NCBI GenBank assembly: GCA_002897115.2
Contig: BCIH01000005.1
Span: 1,489,377 to 1,553,376 of the forward strand
DNA from: Prototheca cutis
Lineage: Eukaryota > Chlorophyta > Trebouxiophyceae > Chlorellales > Chlorellaceae
Length of the DNA stretch: 64,000 nucleotides
Reading direction: 5' to 3'
Below, one piece after another: positions 38,006-50,380 of the stretch (position 1 is its first letter; each line of letters starts with the position of its first letter). The notes beneath the pieces were generated by a model, which saw only the letters and a list, made by a program, of their open reading frames with translations, was not told the origin of the DNA and did no database searches. Made by a program: the position numbers and the translations under genes.

Positions 38006-39481
38006 GGTTTTGAATCCTCCCTGTCACGGCAGGGAAGGGGCTGCGATCGTAGCAACTGCTGGTGCCGGGATCAGTGAAATGCTTGCTGTTCTGCACAAAC
38101 CTCTTCAGTCGTGCTCTTAATACGCTGGCAAGGCGCTGGGAATGAGGAAAGCCCGCTGGCGCCGATTTCGCAGCCTGCTGTCCCGGACCCCGCCGGGCTT
38201 GAATACGGTGACCATTTCTTGGTTTGACCGATTGGAACCAAGCCCCCACCACCCTTGCCTCTGCAGGGGCCTTGGATCACATACAGCACGCATACAGTTG
38301 GATACTGTCTTCTCAGATCAGAGCGGCATGCACGTTCAGGCAGCACACAGGATGACAGAAATTGGGGTCCACAGCCCCCAATATACAGTGCAGGGCAAAA
38401 ATGCTGAAACCTTCTCGAGACTGGTCGACTCCCATGTGAATAGGATGGGCATGTTTTTCAGACAAGATGCCTGTTGAATCGCATTCCCTTGCCACATGGC
38501 TCAGAGAATTGGTTTGGTTCCTTCTTGGCAGCAGGACAGGTCGTGCAGGGAGCAGACGCCTACGGTGCTGTGCCATCAGCTGGTGCTGCACCAACGAGAA
38601 GTGCCGGCCCCCGAACAGCGAGCATCGTCTCTGTAACAGAGACTTGATGGCGCGTCTGAACATGAGGCACATCATGGAACACCTGCGGGAGACCGCCGAG
38701 CGGCTGGAGCGCTTCCAGCGCCGCAGTGCTGATGAACATCCATCCATCCATCCTGGGGGGTTATAGCCTTTCCAGCAGGGGATCGGAACCCCGGAGCTCC
38801 TTCCCTCCCCCGGGAAGGGAAAGCAGCCCCGGAGGTGGTCCATCATTGAGGTGGTCCACCTTCCTATTGCCCTGTGGGGGGTGACAATTCACAGCCATCA
38901 GTGATGCCCAGCAACCCCGAGGGTGATGTGACGCTGTTGCTGGCTGAGCTGGTGGCATTATTTTTGCCCTGCATGGTACGAGCAGATCAGGTCAAGGGGG
39001 CAGTTTGGCGGCTAGTGCACGGGGACTCCTAGGACCGACACTGACATGGGGTGGAAAAACTGCTGCACGCCCAACAAAATCGCACGAAAGGAAAAGTGCA
39101 AGGTCGTTCCCAGCAGCGCGGGGGGGATTGCTGGAATGGCACCGCGGTGGTTGCCAGACCACCGGTGCCGTACAGCGGCCCGGGTGGGCCAAGGTGACGG
39201 GGTGCCATGCATTGCAGTACAGGGAAGCCCTGACAAGAAGATCAATATGTCTATGACGTGGCACGCAGGAGCTCTACTCACAGACAGGCGCACAGCAGGC
39301 TGCATGCATTACGCCGGCTCGAGAGGGAAGCGAGCTTTCGGCGACTAGTATACAATGGTTCCGCACGGGGAAAGAAGGGGGGTTAGATGAGAAAAAGGGG
39401 TTCATTGTGTGGGAGCCCCGAAAGGAGGCAGGGGAGTGTGAGGGGTTGGTCACCACTCCTCACCCATGACCCAATATTCCT
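38006..39481. other. Long spacer, possible unannotated exon
   Basis: 1.48 kb between two minus-strand genes. Most shows no coding signal. A short plus-strand stretch (about 38644-38766) encodes a charged helix (MRHIMEHLRETAERLERFQRR) with GC-ending codons and then a stop. It might be a terminal exon of an unrecognised gene. A TGCATGCA motif lies at 39301. Confidence 0.4.
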
Positions 39482-41393
39482 CTAACCCCACATCGTGGTA
39501 CAGGCGCCGTGACGGCCGCAGGGTCGGGGGCCCAGCCCCGCACGGATGGGCCCACCCTGCAGCAGTACCGACCGCAGGCCCAGAAAGGCGAGTGTGGACA
39601 GCGCCAGCATGGCAAACCGCCGGAACCGCGCCGCATCAAAGGCCTCACACTGCAGGGCCAGCTCGCGACGTGCCAGCCGCGCCTCTGCAGATGCCAGCCG
39701 CCGCTCGCTCGACCGTGCCCTGCGCAGGCACGGAGGGTGAGTGAGTGAGGGGGGTCATGACTTGGGTACGTTGCTGTTTGTTGGTAGATCGACGGGTCAT
39801 TCATGTTTTCATTTGGGACGGCATGGCTGAGCATGGCTCTCGGAACGCAAAAGCGCACGATGAGCACCGTCTCTGACCGACCGCCGACTTGTACGCACCG
39901 TTTCTCGGCCCGCGAGGCGGTATCCCGCAGTTCCTGCAGCTCTTCACGCTTGAGCACCCGCAGCACCGGCTCTTCCTCGGTGTCCCGCGGCGTGGTCACG
40001 GCCTCCATGACCGACGTGGGGCTGGTGTCGCTGGCAAACAGCATCCGCTTCACGTCGCTGCGGGGATGTGCTGACCCGGGCACAGCCCTGGGGTCCAGGG
40101 TCGGAAGTTCAGTCTGGGCGGTGGTCTGGGCGGTGTCAGGCACGGAGGTCATAGCTTCCGCCGCTGCGATGTCTCCCCCCCGCCCAGGGCCCCGAGCAAT
40201 CACTCTGGGTGGCCAGGGACGGACCTGGTAGTACCGCGGCTCGGCCCCCGAATCCCGCTGGGGCATCCAGGTCTCCGAAGCGCCCGAGGCGCCGCGGCCA
40301 CTTGCCCCACGGCCACCTTGCCTCGCGGCCACGACGGCGTCCACGAGGTCGAGCAAGCGGTCCACATCACCCTCTGCAGGCTCCAAGGAATCAATCGCCC
40401 AGACGCGGCCGTTGACCGCAGCCAGGAGGTCGTTCATCTCCGCAGGGGCATCGGCGAGGTAATCCGACAGTGAAGTCCTCGTCGCCCGGAGTGCATCAGC
40501 ACGGGTGACGACCAGGATGGCGTGCTGCAGGAACCCAGGGTACAGCCGCTCCAGTCCGGCGACGTATGCCGCCTCCTCCGCCGTGAACTTTGCCGTGGCC
40601 GGCAGTGCCAGCAGCACCGCGTGCACGCCCGCGGGCGCCAGGCGGCTCGACACGGCCCGCGCGTCCTCGACCGCGGCGCGCGCTTCGGCCGGCGCCTCCA
40701 GGCCCGCGGTGCCGCAGGTGTCGATCACCTTGAGCCAGCGCCCGTGCACGCGCGCGGTGGCCGCGACCGCTCGTCGAGGGCGCACGCCGGGGGACAGGCG
40801 TGAGGGGAAGGCCGGCGCACCCAGCAGGGCGTTGCCCAGCGCCGATTTGCCGTGACCGGCCCGGCCCAGCAACAGCAGCACCGTCGGCGCACGCCCCGCG
40901 TCCTCGGGCGGCGACGCAAACACACGAACCGGGACCTGCATGGGGCTGCTGAAACCCAGCAGCTCGCTGCCTTCTTCAGTGCCTGGGAAGGAGGGTGGGA
41001 ACAGGAGCACGATGATCACGAGCATGATGGCCAGGAATATTACAAGGAGTCACTCGCCTCCCACTAAACATTGGAGACAGTGCCAGGGGGTTCAGCCTCA
41101 TGTCCATGTGTCATGCACGCCATGCGCGAAGGGACAACCCTCCGCAGGCAAGCCTGCTTGCTTGACCAACACCCAACCGCCTCGCACCCGCCGCCCAACC
41201 AACCTGAGCAGAGGGCCGGACTGGCCGGGAAGTCAACAGGCAGGTCGGACGGGTCCACGCCGGTGAGGACTTCCCACTCTTCAGCCGTGTCCGCCAGGCT
41301 CATGCTGGACAGGGCCCTGGGCATCCCCGGAGGCGCGGAGGAGTCCACTGTGTGAGGGTCGCCGCGGCGCTCCTGGTCAGCCGGAGCGCTCAT
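39482..41393 (-). CDS. AIG1/GIMAP-type GTPase with C-terminal membrane anchor
   Basis: P-loop GTPase of the AIG1/Toc septin-like class. Three exons, 41393-41204, 40982-39899 and 39719-39482, give 503 residues. The G1 loop is GRAGHGKSALGN, the G3 motif is in VIDTCGTAG and the G4 motif is TRAD, so nucleotide binding looks intact. The domain is preceded by about 85 residues of acidic N terminus. A 150-residue Pro/Arg-rich linker follows, then a coiled coil (LKREELQELRDTASRAEKR, SSERRLASAEARLARREL). One hydrophobic helix (FAMLALSTLAFLGLRSVLL) lies 26 residues from the end, so it should be tail-anchored. Toc34 is also a tail-anchored GTPase of the plastid outer membrane, but the long linker and coiled coil differ. 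An in-frame TTG lies upstream; ATG 41393 was chosen. Confidence 0.8.
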
Positions 41394-41954
41394 CCTCGCC
41401 TGCGCAGTCCCCGACAGGAGTCGGCCCTCGCAACCCACTTTGGTTATCACGACACGAAACAGCTCAGGCAATATGTCCAGTCACGGCCTCTTACGTGGAG
41501 CGGAAGTTCCTGATTTTGAATCGGACGCGGTCAAGAGCCGGACGTGTTGAGAACCCTCGCCGACAAGCCCCGGCACCGTTCAAATACCTTGGACTCCCCG
41601 GACAGCCCTCGATAAGCCAGAGGGACATGATCTTTGATCACAATTGTCTTTGTGCACCTGCCTGGAGCGAGCTTGAATCGCCGTGCTCCACTGGGGCACC
41701 ATGACGCGAAGCTGGGATTTTCGCCAGGTCCCTCCCACCGTACGAAAGGTGAACTGCGCTCGGGCATGGCATACGCAGGGTGCCGCCAATCCACGCGCCC
41801 AACCGGCAGGACATGGACAGACAGGGCACGTTCATTTGTAATGAAGGAGAGATGAAATGACACTTACAAAAAAGGAAGCTGTAGGCGAGCGTTTCGTTGC
41901 GTTTGTGAACACCGGGGGGGGGAGGTGGGCAGCAGCAACTGCCCCACACTCACA
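41394..41954. other. Intergenic, AIG1 promoter side / ABCA 3' side
   Basis: Tandem minus-strand spacer. No coding block is recognised; it should contain the GTPase promoter and the ABCA 3' UTR. Confidence 0.5.
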
Positions 41955-42848
41955 TCAGTCCAGTGCAGCCGATTTAGCAGACGTTGTTGAGCAGAGTTTT
42001 ATAAAGACCTCCTCGAGCGTGGCATTCGACACACCCCAGTCCACGACGTCGAGCTCTCCCCTGCAATTGGAGAGGGCCAGGGGAATCAGGTGGTGGTTGT
42101 GCGAGGGAGCAGGCTCGAGGCCATAGAGCAGATTTCGCTCATGCTGAACAAGTCGTTCAGCACGCCAATGTGCAGCGCATGATCATGCATGAGCATGGAA
42201 GAAGAAAAGCCAACTAAGAAAACACTCCATCACGGTGTGTCGTTGAAGCCCAGAAGGCACAGCGGAACTGCCTTTCAACGTACGTCAGCTTCACTTTTTC
42301 CATTTGGGCAAAGACGGCTTCGACAGAGGTCTCTTCCAGCTGCAGTTCAAACTTTTGAGTCCCACCCAGGGCATAGATGAGGCGTGCGGATGGGGAGATG
42401 GCCTGCAGGGGACGGCGTGGTTTGCAGGAGGGTGTGAAGCAAGTGCGACCACATATCATTCCACCTCCTTGTAGGTGCTTTAACGCATGCAAGCATGGCA
42501 GCTTTGGAGCGTGGCATAGCATGCATCATGCCCACCATGACGCCCTACAGAATAATACGGGGTCAATGGGTGCCCATCCACAAAACGACGAATCCAGGAC
42601 GTACCCGTACAAGTGTGGCGGCCGCTGCCTCCTGGTGCGCCGGAGTCGTGATCGTGAACGACAGATACCCGCCAAATCGCGCCGTCAAGTCCTGTGTTTG
42701 GTGGGATGTGATGGATGGTGTGTCAAGTGCGTGTGGATGCCCTGGTACTTGGCACGCACCACGCGTCTTGAGCAGGCACTCCGACTGGACACCCCTCGGT
42801 CATCTTTTGCCTGCGATCCAAAACACAATGAGCCGCCTTCTTCCTTTC

Positions 42849-42922
<74 letters not shown>

Positions 42923-45900
42923 GACGTGCCTTGGGGTCTCCCAGGCAGTTTAGGGTGCCGTTCACAAAGATGCCCAGTCGATCACAGAGGGCTTCGGCTT
43001 CCTCCATGGAGTGCGTGGTCAGAACCACAGCCTTGTCTCGCCGCGCTTTCTTGATCACATTCCAGAGCAGGCGTCTGCGAGGTGTGGTGTAGTATGGGGT
43101 GAGGCATCGGTTGAGTGACGGCTCCTCCACAATGCGCCCTGTTTCCACCAGCGCATCCAGTGCCAAACAACAGACACAAATCCCTGATGTTCACCTGGAT
43201 GCAGGGTCCAGTCCTGTAGAAGGTTCGTCTAGATATACCACGAGTGGGTCACCCATGAGAGAGATGGCCACGCTCAACCGCCGCTTCATGCCACCACTGC
43301 AGCGAGGTGGGCAGGTGTGGGTGGGTTTGGGTGTGTGGGTATCAGGGCATTGGCCTGTGGTTGCCTGGGTTCGTGGTGAAGATCCCCGTCCAAGTAATCT
43401 GGCTTTTATCCTGCCAATCAATAAAGCTCCACCTCCCAATTTCAATCAACCCAATCAATGTCAAAAAGCTCAAGATCCCCCGCCTCCACCTGCACACAAA
43501 CAACAGCCCCACTCCGAATGAAAGATCCAGCGGCACCTGTAGCTGCCAACGAGGTCATTCCCCACCGAGGAAAGGTTGACTGAGGCGAGCCCCTCCTGCA
43601 CCGCTTTTGTGAGTTCTGGACCACGAAGATTTTTCAGACGGCCGTAAAACTGGAGGTGCTCCCTGCCCGTGAGCCCCGCCCAGAGGAGGTCGTGCTGGGG
43701 ACAGGCCCCCGTCAGCGCGTACACGGCGTCCATGTTGGTGCGGATGTCGTGGCCGCCGATGATGGCGCTGCCCGAGGAGGGTTCCAGGAACCCCTCCATC
43801 ATGCGGATGGTCGTGGTCTTGCCTGCGCCGTTAGGACCCAGCAGGCCAAAGCACTCACAGGTGGGAATGGCCAGGGACAGGTCCTGCACCGCCACTTTGG
43901 GTTTCTCGCCGTGCACGCCCGGGTAGATTTTAGCAAGGTGGTGCAGCAGGATTGCCGGCGGTGCAGGTGGGGGTGGTGCCTGACTCCCATCGTTGCTGCT
44001 CTGATTCTGGACCGAGTCCAGCCACACTCGGAAGGCTCCCTCGGCCCGAGCCGTCTCCAGTGCGATATCCGGCCGCTGCTGCACCATGGAACCTGCTCCC
44101 GCTGCAGTCAGCGTGGAAAAGGACTGGATTGCCGGCCCGGCCGTGCCATCACCATCATCGGCACCGTCCGACAGCGACAGGTGCACTGCCGATGCGCGGC
44201 GCTGCATGGTCTTGGTCGTCACCGCTGTGGGTGACAGGTTGCCCGCCAGGCTGATCTCGGCTTCTGCCAGTGACGGCTCACCGCGCTGCAGCGTCAACAT
44301 CGCCGCCAGCGCCTCCACCGCCCCGGGGCCGGCGTGCTTGGGAGGGACATCGATACCCCGGGTCGGCAGCTGCGGGGAGAGCACGGCCGCCGCGGATTCC
44401 ATGCCGTAGTAGCTCGCCAGCACTCCGCCGGGCGTGGGCAGGCCACTGGCACTGTAGTCACCGGCCTCGCCGATGCCATCACCATCCGAAGAGGAAGAGT
44501 CGTCTGATCCAGAGCTCGTCGCAGAGATGCGATGTTGCACACCCGCCGCGTCTTCGCTCCGATGCACCTTGTTCCAAAACCATAGGCCGGGGGCTGCTTG
44601 TGCCGTGCCTGGTCGTCCCTTCTCAGATGCTGTGGTGGATTTTCTGGGAACCGTGTCACCTTCCAAACCCTTGGGCCCAGTCGCCACGGAAGTCTTGTAC
44701 CGGACACCCAGGAAGAACAGCGGGTGCTTGCGCACACCTGTGCCGGACCCCCGCACCGCCTCAATGTACATTGCCACCTGTAGGCGATGTAAGTAGGGTT
44801 GGGTGCTTGGGTCCCTGTTTCATAGGGGAAGCTTGTCTGCCTTGCATGCACAATGCGTACATAAAGCGACCCCGTCCCCCCNNNNNNNNNNNNNNNNNNN
44901 NNNNNNNNNNNNNNNNNNNNNNNNNNNNNNNNNNNNNNNNNNNNNNNNNNNNNNNNNNNNNNNNNNNNNNNNNNNNNNNNNNNNNNNNNAAAAAAAAAAA
45001 AAAAAAAAAAAAAAACGCACAAAGGGGAAGACGGCCCACTCAATGAGGAGTGTGATCCAGACAGTCAGCATGCCGTTGTCATCGTCGTGCAGTGAGGACC
45101 ACGTCATCCCTGCGCCTCCGTTTCTATCTGCCAAGAATGCATATTGCGACAGCTCATACAGCCCTGCTTGTTGTGCGGTGGAGGTTGTTTGGGTGTTGAG
45201 GGGAATTTGGGGAGTGAAGTTGGACCAGTGCATCCCCAACAGAAACCCCTGCTTGCAATATGCTTGCCAAATCTGGGATCCAGCACACACCTCTGAACAG
45301 GGCAAAGGAGGGAAGCACTTGCAGCACGCGGGCCACTTCCAGCGGTCCATGCTCCACATACTGCACTTGGAATGACAGGTTGCTCTCATGTTTGGTCATG
45401 GATTCAGCTTCTAGAGAGAGCGCAGACAATGTTTCCCCCTCCCCTCGATTCATGTGCATCCTGCACGACTCCCACCCCAGGCATGCTGCACCACGGCTGC
45501 ACCGTGGCCGGAGCCGACCCCACGCCAACCCTGCCGGGCCCCTGACCAACAAACGGTACCTGAACCAGGACCAGGTTGGCCACGAATCCTGACACGATGA
45601 TCATGACGGTGGCTGTGAGCACGGCTGCACGGGCGTGCCGCGACACTCCCGCATAGAACAAGGACCAGGATGTCAGGGTGTTGCCCCAGATCAAGTAAAA
45701 CACCGCCTGTCACGGTATGAGGCGGGGAAGGGGGTATGTGTGTGTGGGTTTGGGGGGGGGGNGGGGGGTGAGTTGGCTGTTGGAGTGTCAGGTAGCAGAT
45801 CTGGAGATGGCCCTCCCACCCACCTACCTTTGGACCATGACCACCAAAACCAACTGACGTCCACCAGCCTCCCCCCCTTCCCCCCCAAAACCCACAGCTC

Positions 45901-47790
45901 TGCAGCCACACCTGGACGCCGTAGGAATTTTTGGTGAAGATTTTCAGCCCAATCCCTGCCCCGACGAGGACAAAGACCAGCATGAACAAGCAGTACATGG
46001 CCAGCATCCAGGCGTAGTTGACGGTCTGGTAGGCACCGTCTCGGAGGCCCTGCATCTTCATCATGATGCGCAGGTGCTCCTCCTTTTCCTGGACCAGGCC
46101 GTGCACGTTGACGGGGAGCAGGAGCTGCATGAACCACATCATGAACAGCGGACCCAGAAGGGAGCTGAAATCCAGCGTCAGGCGGCTGCTGCCGCGCGGC
46201 ATGTCCTTGACGCCCACCAGGGACGCCGAGGCGGCCGCGCCGCGAGCCCGTTTCAGGAACGCATTCGTCGCCAGGTTGAGCGGCGCGTTCCAGCGCTGGA
46301 CATCCGGTGGACCCGTGCCGCGGCCCGCAATGTCCGAGCTGTTCACCCACACCACCACCTCCATGAGGTTGGCTGACGTGGACCGCCAGTCGTACAGTGC
46401 CGACGGAATCAGATCCGCTGCCGGCGTCATGGTGGCGGGGCCACTACCGCCGGCAGCAGTAGTTGGAGTGCCGTCGCCTGCGCTGGCCCCTGTCGTGCCA
46501 GCATCGCTGCCACCCACCTGCCCCGCTGCACAGTCGGCACTGCGCCAGGCGCAGTAGACTTCTTGGGCCATGGCATCAGCCGTCGCCTGCCATGCCGGTG
46601 GCAGCGACGCACACGCCACGGGGAAACCCGTCATGTTGGCGATGCTCTCCCCGATGCTCTGCAGCGCCGCCAGGTCGGCGGGGCTGAGCGCGGAGCAGTT
46701 GGGTTGAAGAAAGTAGAGCGGCGGGCGGGAGGGAACCCCATCCTCTGCGCCTGCAGCCACAAACCCGGGCTCCATGAGCAGCGAGATGCTGGACCCGGCC
46801 TGCGTGCCCAGAACCAGGCCGAACTGGTGCAGGCCCGAAGACAGCGCGGCAGCAGCCTCCACAAATTGGGATTCTGTGCTGGGCGCCGACCCAGGAAGGC
46901 CCATACCCGAGCCTGAGGCAGGTTTATTGGATGGTGTGGGTTGGCTGCTCTGCATGTGCGCGTGCATGTGTCCGCCTACCCACCCACATAACAGGAGGCA
47001 AACACAGCCAACTGACCTTCGGTCCCGGATGACCCTGTTGCAGCTCGAGCCGCTGCCAGGACTGCCGCGGAAATGCTCATGGGCCGGGCCCACATGGAGG
47101 CCATCAGCTCTTCCGCGTACGTGCTGTTTGTCCCCGTGAACAGCATGGGCTGCACTGTCGCGGCCGCAGCACCGCTGGCCGCCGGACTGACCGGCAACTC
47201 GCCGGGCATGCTCACCAGCGCCGGCCAGAGTGGGGGCGAGGGCACAGCGCAGTACCCGACCTGGTCTGCGGTGGACCACAGGTAGCCGCAGTCATTGTCG
47301 TCATAGCTGCTGCAATCCGCGTAGGGACTGCAGGGCAGGTCGTCAGTGGCCTCGTAGCACTGGTAGGTGTAGGCCGGGGCGCCGGGGGTGCCCGCCGCGG
47401 GGTTTGCCAGCCAGTCGCAGCAGGACAGGCAGCGACAGCCACACTTGAAGGAGCGCGAGTCGAGCTGCCGGTTGATCACATTCTGGAGCACCCACAGGAG
47501 GCCACAGATGAAAAATGGCGCGGCAATGAGCAGGAGGTTGGTGGCCCAGCGCCGTTTCTGCATGCAAGGGAGGGCAGGTTGTGGGTTCCATTTGTATGCA
47601 GCTTAGGGTTATGGGCAGAGTTTAATACTTTGCGATTGAAGTCCAGGAGTAAGCACTCTCACAGGGATGAATGGACAGAGGGAAGCTGGCAGCCACCAAA
47701 CAGAGGACTCGGGAACTGCCCGCGTATCAGACTGTCCAAGCAAGCCAAGGTCACCTGGTATGCAAAGTTCTTCCTTGCCAGTGCATTGCA
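41955..47790 (-). CDS. Half-size ABCA-family transporter
   Basis: ABC transporter of subfamily A, probably moving lipids. Twelve exons in coding order: 47790-47755, 47557-47017, 46912-45912, 45706-45560, 45360-45291, 45163-45021, 44777-43537, 43296-43195, 43074-42930, 42691-42605, 42402-42284 and 42060-41955 (1245 residues, phases all consistent). The first exon reads [12 protein letters not shown], the usual ABCA N terminus, so at least one 5' exon is missing. TM1 is [17 protein letters not shown], followed by a large Cys-rich lumenal loop (CGCRCLSCC) and a helix cluster ([30 protein letters not shown]). There is one nucleotide-binding domain: [35 protein letters not shown] and [12 protein letters not shown] 250-residue Ser/Asp-rich insertion precedes it. 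Intron 9 is GC-AG and intron 6 contains an N gap. Confidence 0.92.
42851..42920. repeat. (CA)35 microsatellite in ABCA intron 9
   Basis: An uninterrupted 70-bp CA run. On the coding (minus) strand it is (TG)n beginning about nine bases after the GC donor of intron 9. Confidence 0.97.
44874..45015. other. Assembly gap with poly-C and poly-A edges
   Basis: 108 Ns (44882-44989) between a short C run and a 26-base A run, inside ABCA intron 6. On the coding strand the intron begins GTGCG followed by a T run. Intron length is therefore unknown; the flanking exons remain in phase. Confidence 0.95.
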
Positions 47791-48229
47791 CTGGAAAAGA
47801 AAGGATGACCTGCCCCTGCACACATGTGGATGTTAATGTTGGCATGATTCGCTGCGAGCTCTGGTGAGGACCCAGGCCAGCAATTGAATCGGACCCGACG
47901 CATTATTTCATGAAAGGGGGGAGGCCCGTGCGAAATGACCAGCCACGCCCAAGATGCTGCGCACCGGCCCCTGGAGCTCGTCATGGCGGTCATCCTTGGA
48001 GGAATGCACGTACTATACTCCTAGAATCCCGATCTATTCCAAGGGAACGGTCTCAGGACCTGTTGCGCACATCCGCGCAAGGTTCCATGTGGGGAAGCCC
48101 CAGGTTCGCCAACTGCCCACACGCCCTGCGCCCTCGATGGAGTCTCAAGGTGCAGATTGCCAAGATAACAAATAATGTAATACCATTACAGGACCGTAAC
48201 AGGGTCGCCGGAGCGCGCAACTGGCGTCG
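47791..48229. other. Intergenic, ABCA 5' side / SR gene 3' side
   Basis: It probably contains the missing first exon(s) and promoter of the ABCA gene. I could not place a start codon that splices in phase to 47790. Confidence 0.5.
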
Positions 48230-49905
48230 TCACAAGGGTCGAGGACGCCTGTCAGGTACATGCCTCGAAGTCGTCGGAGACCTCGATCGCGGGTGGGCCC
48301 TGGAGCGCGTTGCGATCCCTGCCTGGCCTGTCTGCCAAGGAAAACCCATCGATCTCATCACTTCAACATCAAATTGCATGCGGGATCCCGGTTCAGTGCT
48401 GGGGCACGAGCTCGGCACGAGTTCGGCGTAACGCCAGCGGTTCCATAAGCACGGGGCGGCAAGGGGATTTTGGTGGCAGGGGCCTCGGTGTCCCATGCCA
48501 TGGGTTCACACCAGCAAACGGCAGTCAGGGGGATCAATACCTTCTCACCGGACTGCGCCTCCTGGGGCTCCGGCTGTAGCGCCTTGGACTGCGGCTGTAT
48601 CGCCGCGGGCTTGGGCTGAACCTCCGGGGCTCGCCCTCACGAGCAGGCTCCTGTGGCCTTCCCCGCACCGGTGACCTGTGATTTCCATCAACAGGGAGTG
48701 CAGCTCATACTCCACCCTGCATCTGGCACAGCCTACGCGCATCTGCGGCATCATGCACACATGCAAGCGCACATGAATGCATGCATGCGTCCAAGCATAC
48801 CTGCTGTCGCCAGCGGGCTTGATGGGCTCGTAAGACGGGGACCCGCGTCGGCGCACCGGCTCGTAAGACGGCGACCCCCTGCCCCTTGGCGGCTCGTACG
48901 AGGGTGACCGGCGGGCGGCGGGACGGGGGCTCGGCGACCGGCGGCGGCCATAGGGGCTGCGGCGTGGGAGGGCGTTGCAGGGATTTTCCAGATGGAATTA
49001 TGTTCATGCGCTGACGAGGATTGTCTCGCGCACAGCTCAAAAATCACCTACCCCTATCCCGCTGGCACATCTGTTACTGCTACCAAGGAAAGCTGCAGGG
49101 GGGCAGTGACGAGCAAACAACCACGATATGTCCTGACACGGTGCTTCCAATAGGCAACACAACACCATGACCAGATCGCTCACCTGCGATCCCTGCCGCC
49201 AAACTGGTCCCGGCGAGGTCCCCGGCTCATCTGCACCCGCCAACCGTTGAAGCCGTCCAGCTTCCTGATGGCATCCTCTGCGTCCCGCACATCCTCAAAC
49301 TCGACAAAGGCTGCGGATGTTTATAAGGAGACAGGGGAAAGGTCTGATAACTGACCATCTGCATTGCATGCGGCGCAGCAGGGCGCGCATGCGTTTGCCC
49401 GCCTGCCCGGCAAATTATGATCATGAGAGGAACAGCCCTCACAGTAGACATCCGACCTCAGAAGGGGCGGTGGATGGTGATGTGAAGGTGTGGAGAAGAG
49501 GAAGGCACCGATGTGATGCTGATGACAGGGTGAGGCGACAACAAGCATATCGGGGAGGCCAGGGGAGGGGCAGCAGGACGACGGTGGCGATGGGGGTCGA
49601 CTGGAGAGGTCGGTCGCCGGGAGCAGTCGCCCCACCTGCTCCGTCGTCGCGCTGGACTTCGAACCAAAAGATACACCGGGGGCTACTCACCAAAGCCGGA
49701 TGGCTTGCGCGCCACCCAGACCTTTCGCAGGACGCCAAACCTGCTAAACTCCTCTTCCAGCTCCCGCTCGGGCACTCCCTCAGGAAGATTGCCTGGTCCA
49801 GGGGCATGAACATGTACACTGCGTCGGCAACAAAAAACTTCAGCGAATCCAACAGCGGCCAGGTCCGAGGAGAAGCATGAACGTACCGACCCAGACTTTC
49901 GCCAT
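48230..49905 (-). CDS. SR-family splicing factor (single RRM, RS domain)
   Basis: Pre-mRNA splicing factor with one RRM and an arginine/serine tail, closest to SRSF3/SRSF7 and plant RSZ proteins. Six exons, 49905-49887, 49792-49691, 49310-49184, 48956-48801, 48675-48549 and 48331-48230, give 210 residues. Splicing rebuilds the RRM MAKVWVGNLPEGVPERELEE (RNP2 = VWVGNL) and GFAFVEFEDVRDAEDAI (RNP1). The first coding exon is only 19 nt. No CCHC zinc knuckle follows the RRM, unlike RSZ/SRSF7. The tail contains repeats of the type RGSPSYEP and then RRYSRSP. The last exon (TRSRAHPRSRSP) is the least certain because its acceptor has a close competitor. Nuclear location is expected from the RS tail. 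Confidence 0.85.
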
Positions 49906-50380
49906 CGTCCTCCACGGGCCTGTGGCTCGCTACAGAGGGCTGCACAATGTGCACACTGTTCTTGGCACAGCGTTAGATGTTGAAGAATGCATCAATTATA
50001 CGCATTTTGTGCATTCTCATCCCGTTTGGGGGGATGCGACGGACGGCGAATGCCCCCCATATCGGGGGGACGCCGCAGGGAAATCCCGGACATGCAAATG
50101 CAAAGTGATCTCATCCGCTTCCCACACGTCCAGCAGGGGTTCCAGCAGGGGGTGACAACAAAATAATGCTCAGGACTCCAAGACCACGACACAAATTATG
50201 GTGGGTTTAAAGACCCAGAGCTTGCATGCAGGCGTGATGGGCCCAGGCTTCTTGTTGCGGTGTGCGAGGCAGCCGAGGACAGTGTCGTGGCTGCGTGAGC
50301 TTGGCCCGGGATGCAAGAGTAAGGGCGGTCGACAGGCGCCCAGATGCCTTTCGACTGAATGCGGACGCGAGAACCTAGAC
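49906..50380. promoter_or_regulatory. Divergent promoter, SR factor (-) / aminopeptidase (+)
   Basis: 475 bp between two opposed starts. No coding block is recognised. CCCCATATCGGGGGG-like short inverted repeats lie near 50055. Confidence 0.45.

Noticed and set aside
38313..38846. 177-codon minus-strand open frame
   Set aside because: Mixed Cys/Arg/His composition without helices or motifs, typical of a non-coding frame.
42848..42922. CA array considered as a CRISPR-like or satellite array
   Set aside because: It is a simple dinucleotide run with no spacers, inside an intron.
47609..47845. Minus-strand frame starting MPTLTS near the ABCA 5' end, considered as its first exon
   Set aside because: Its frame differs from that of the CNALARKN exon, and the only donor would leave a 19-nt intron.
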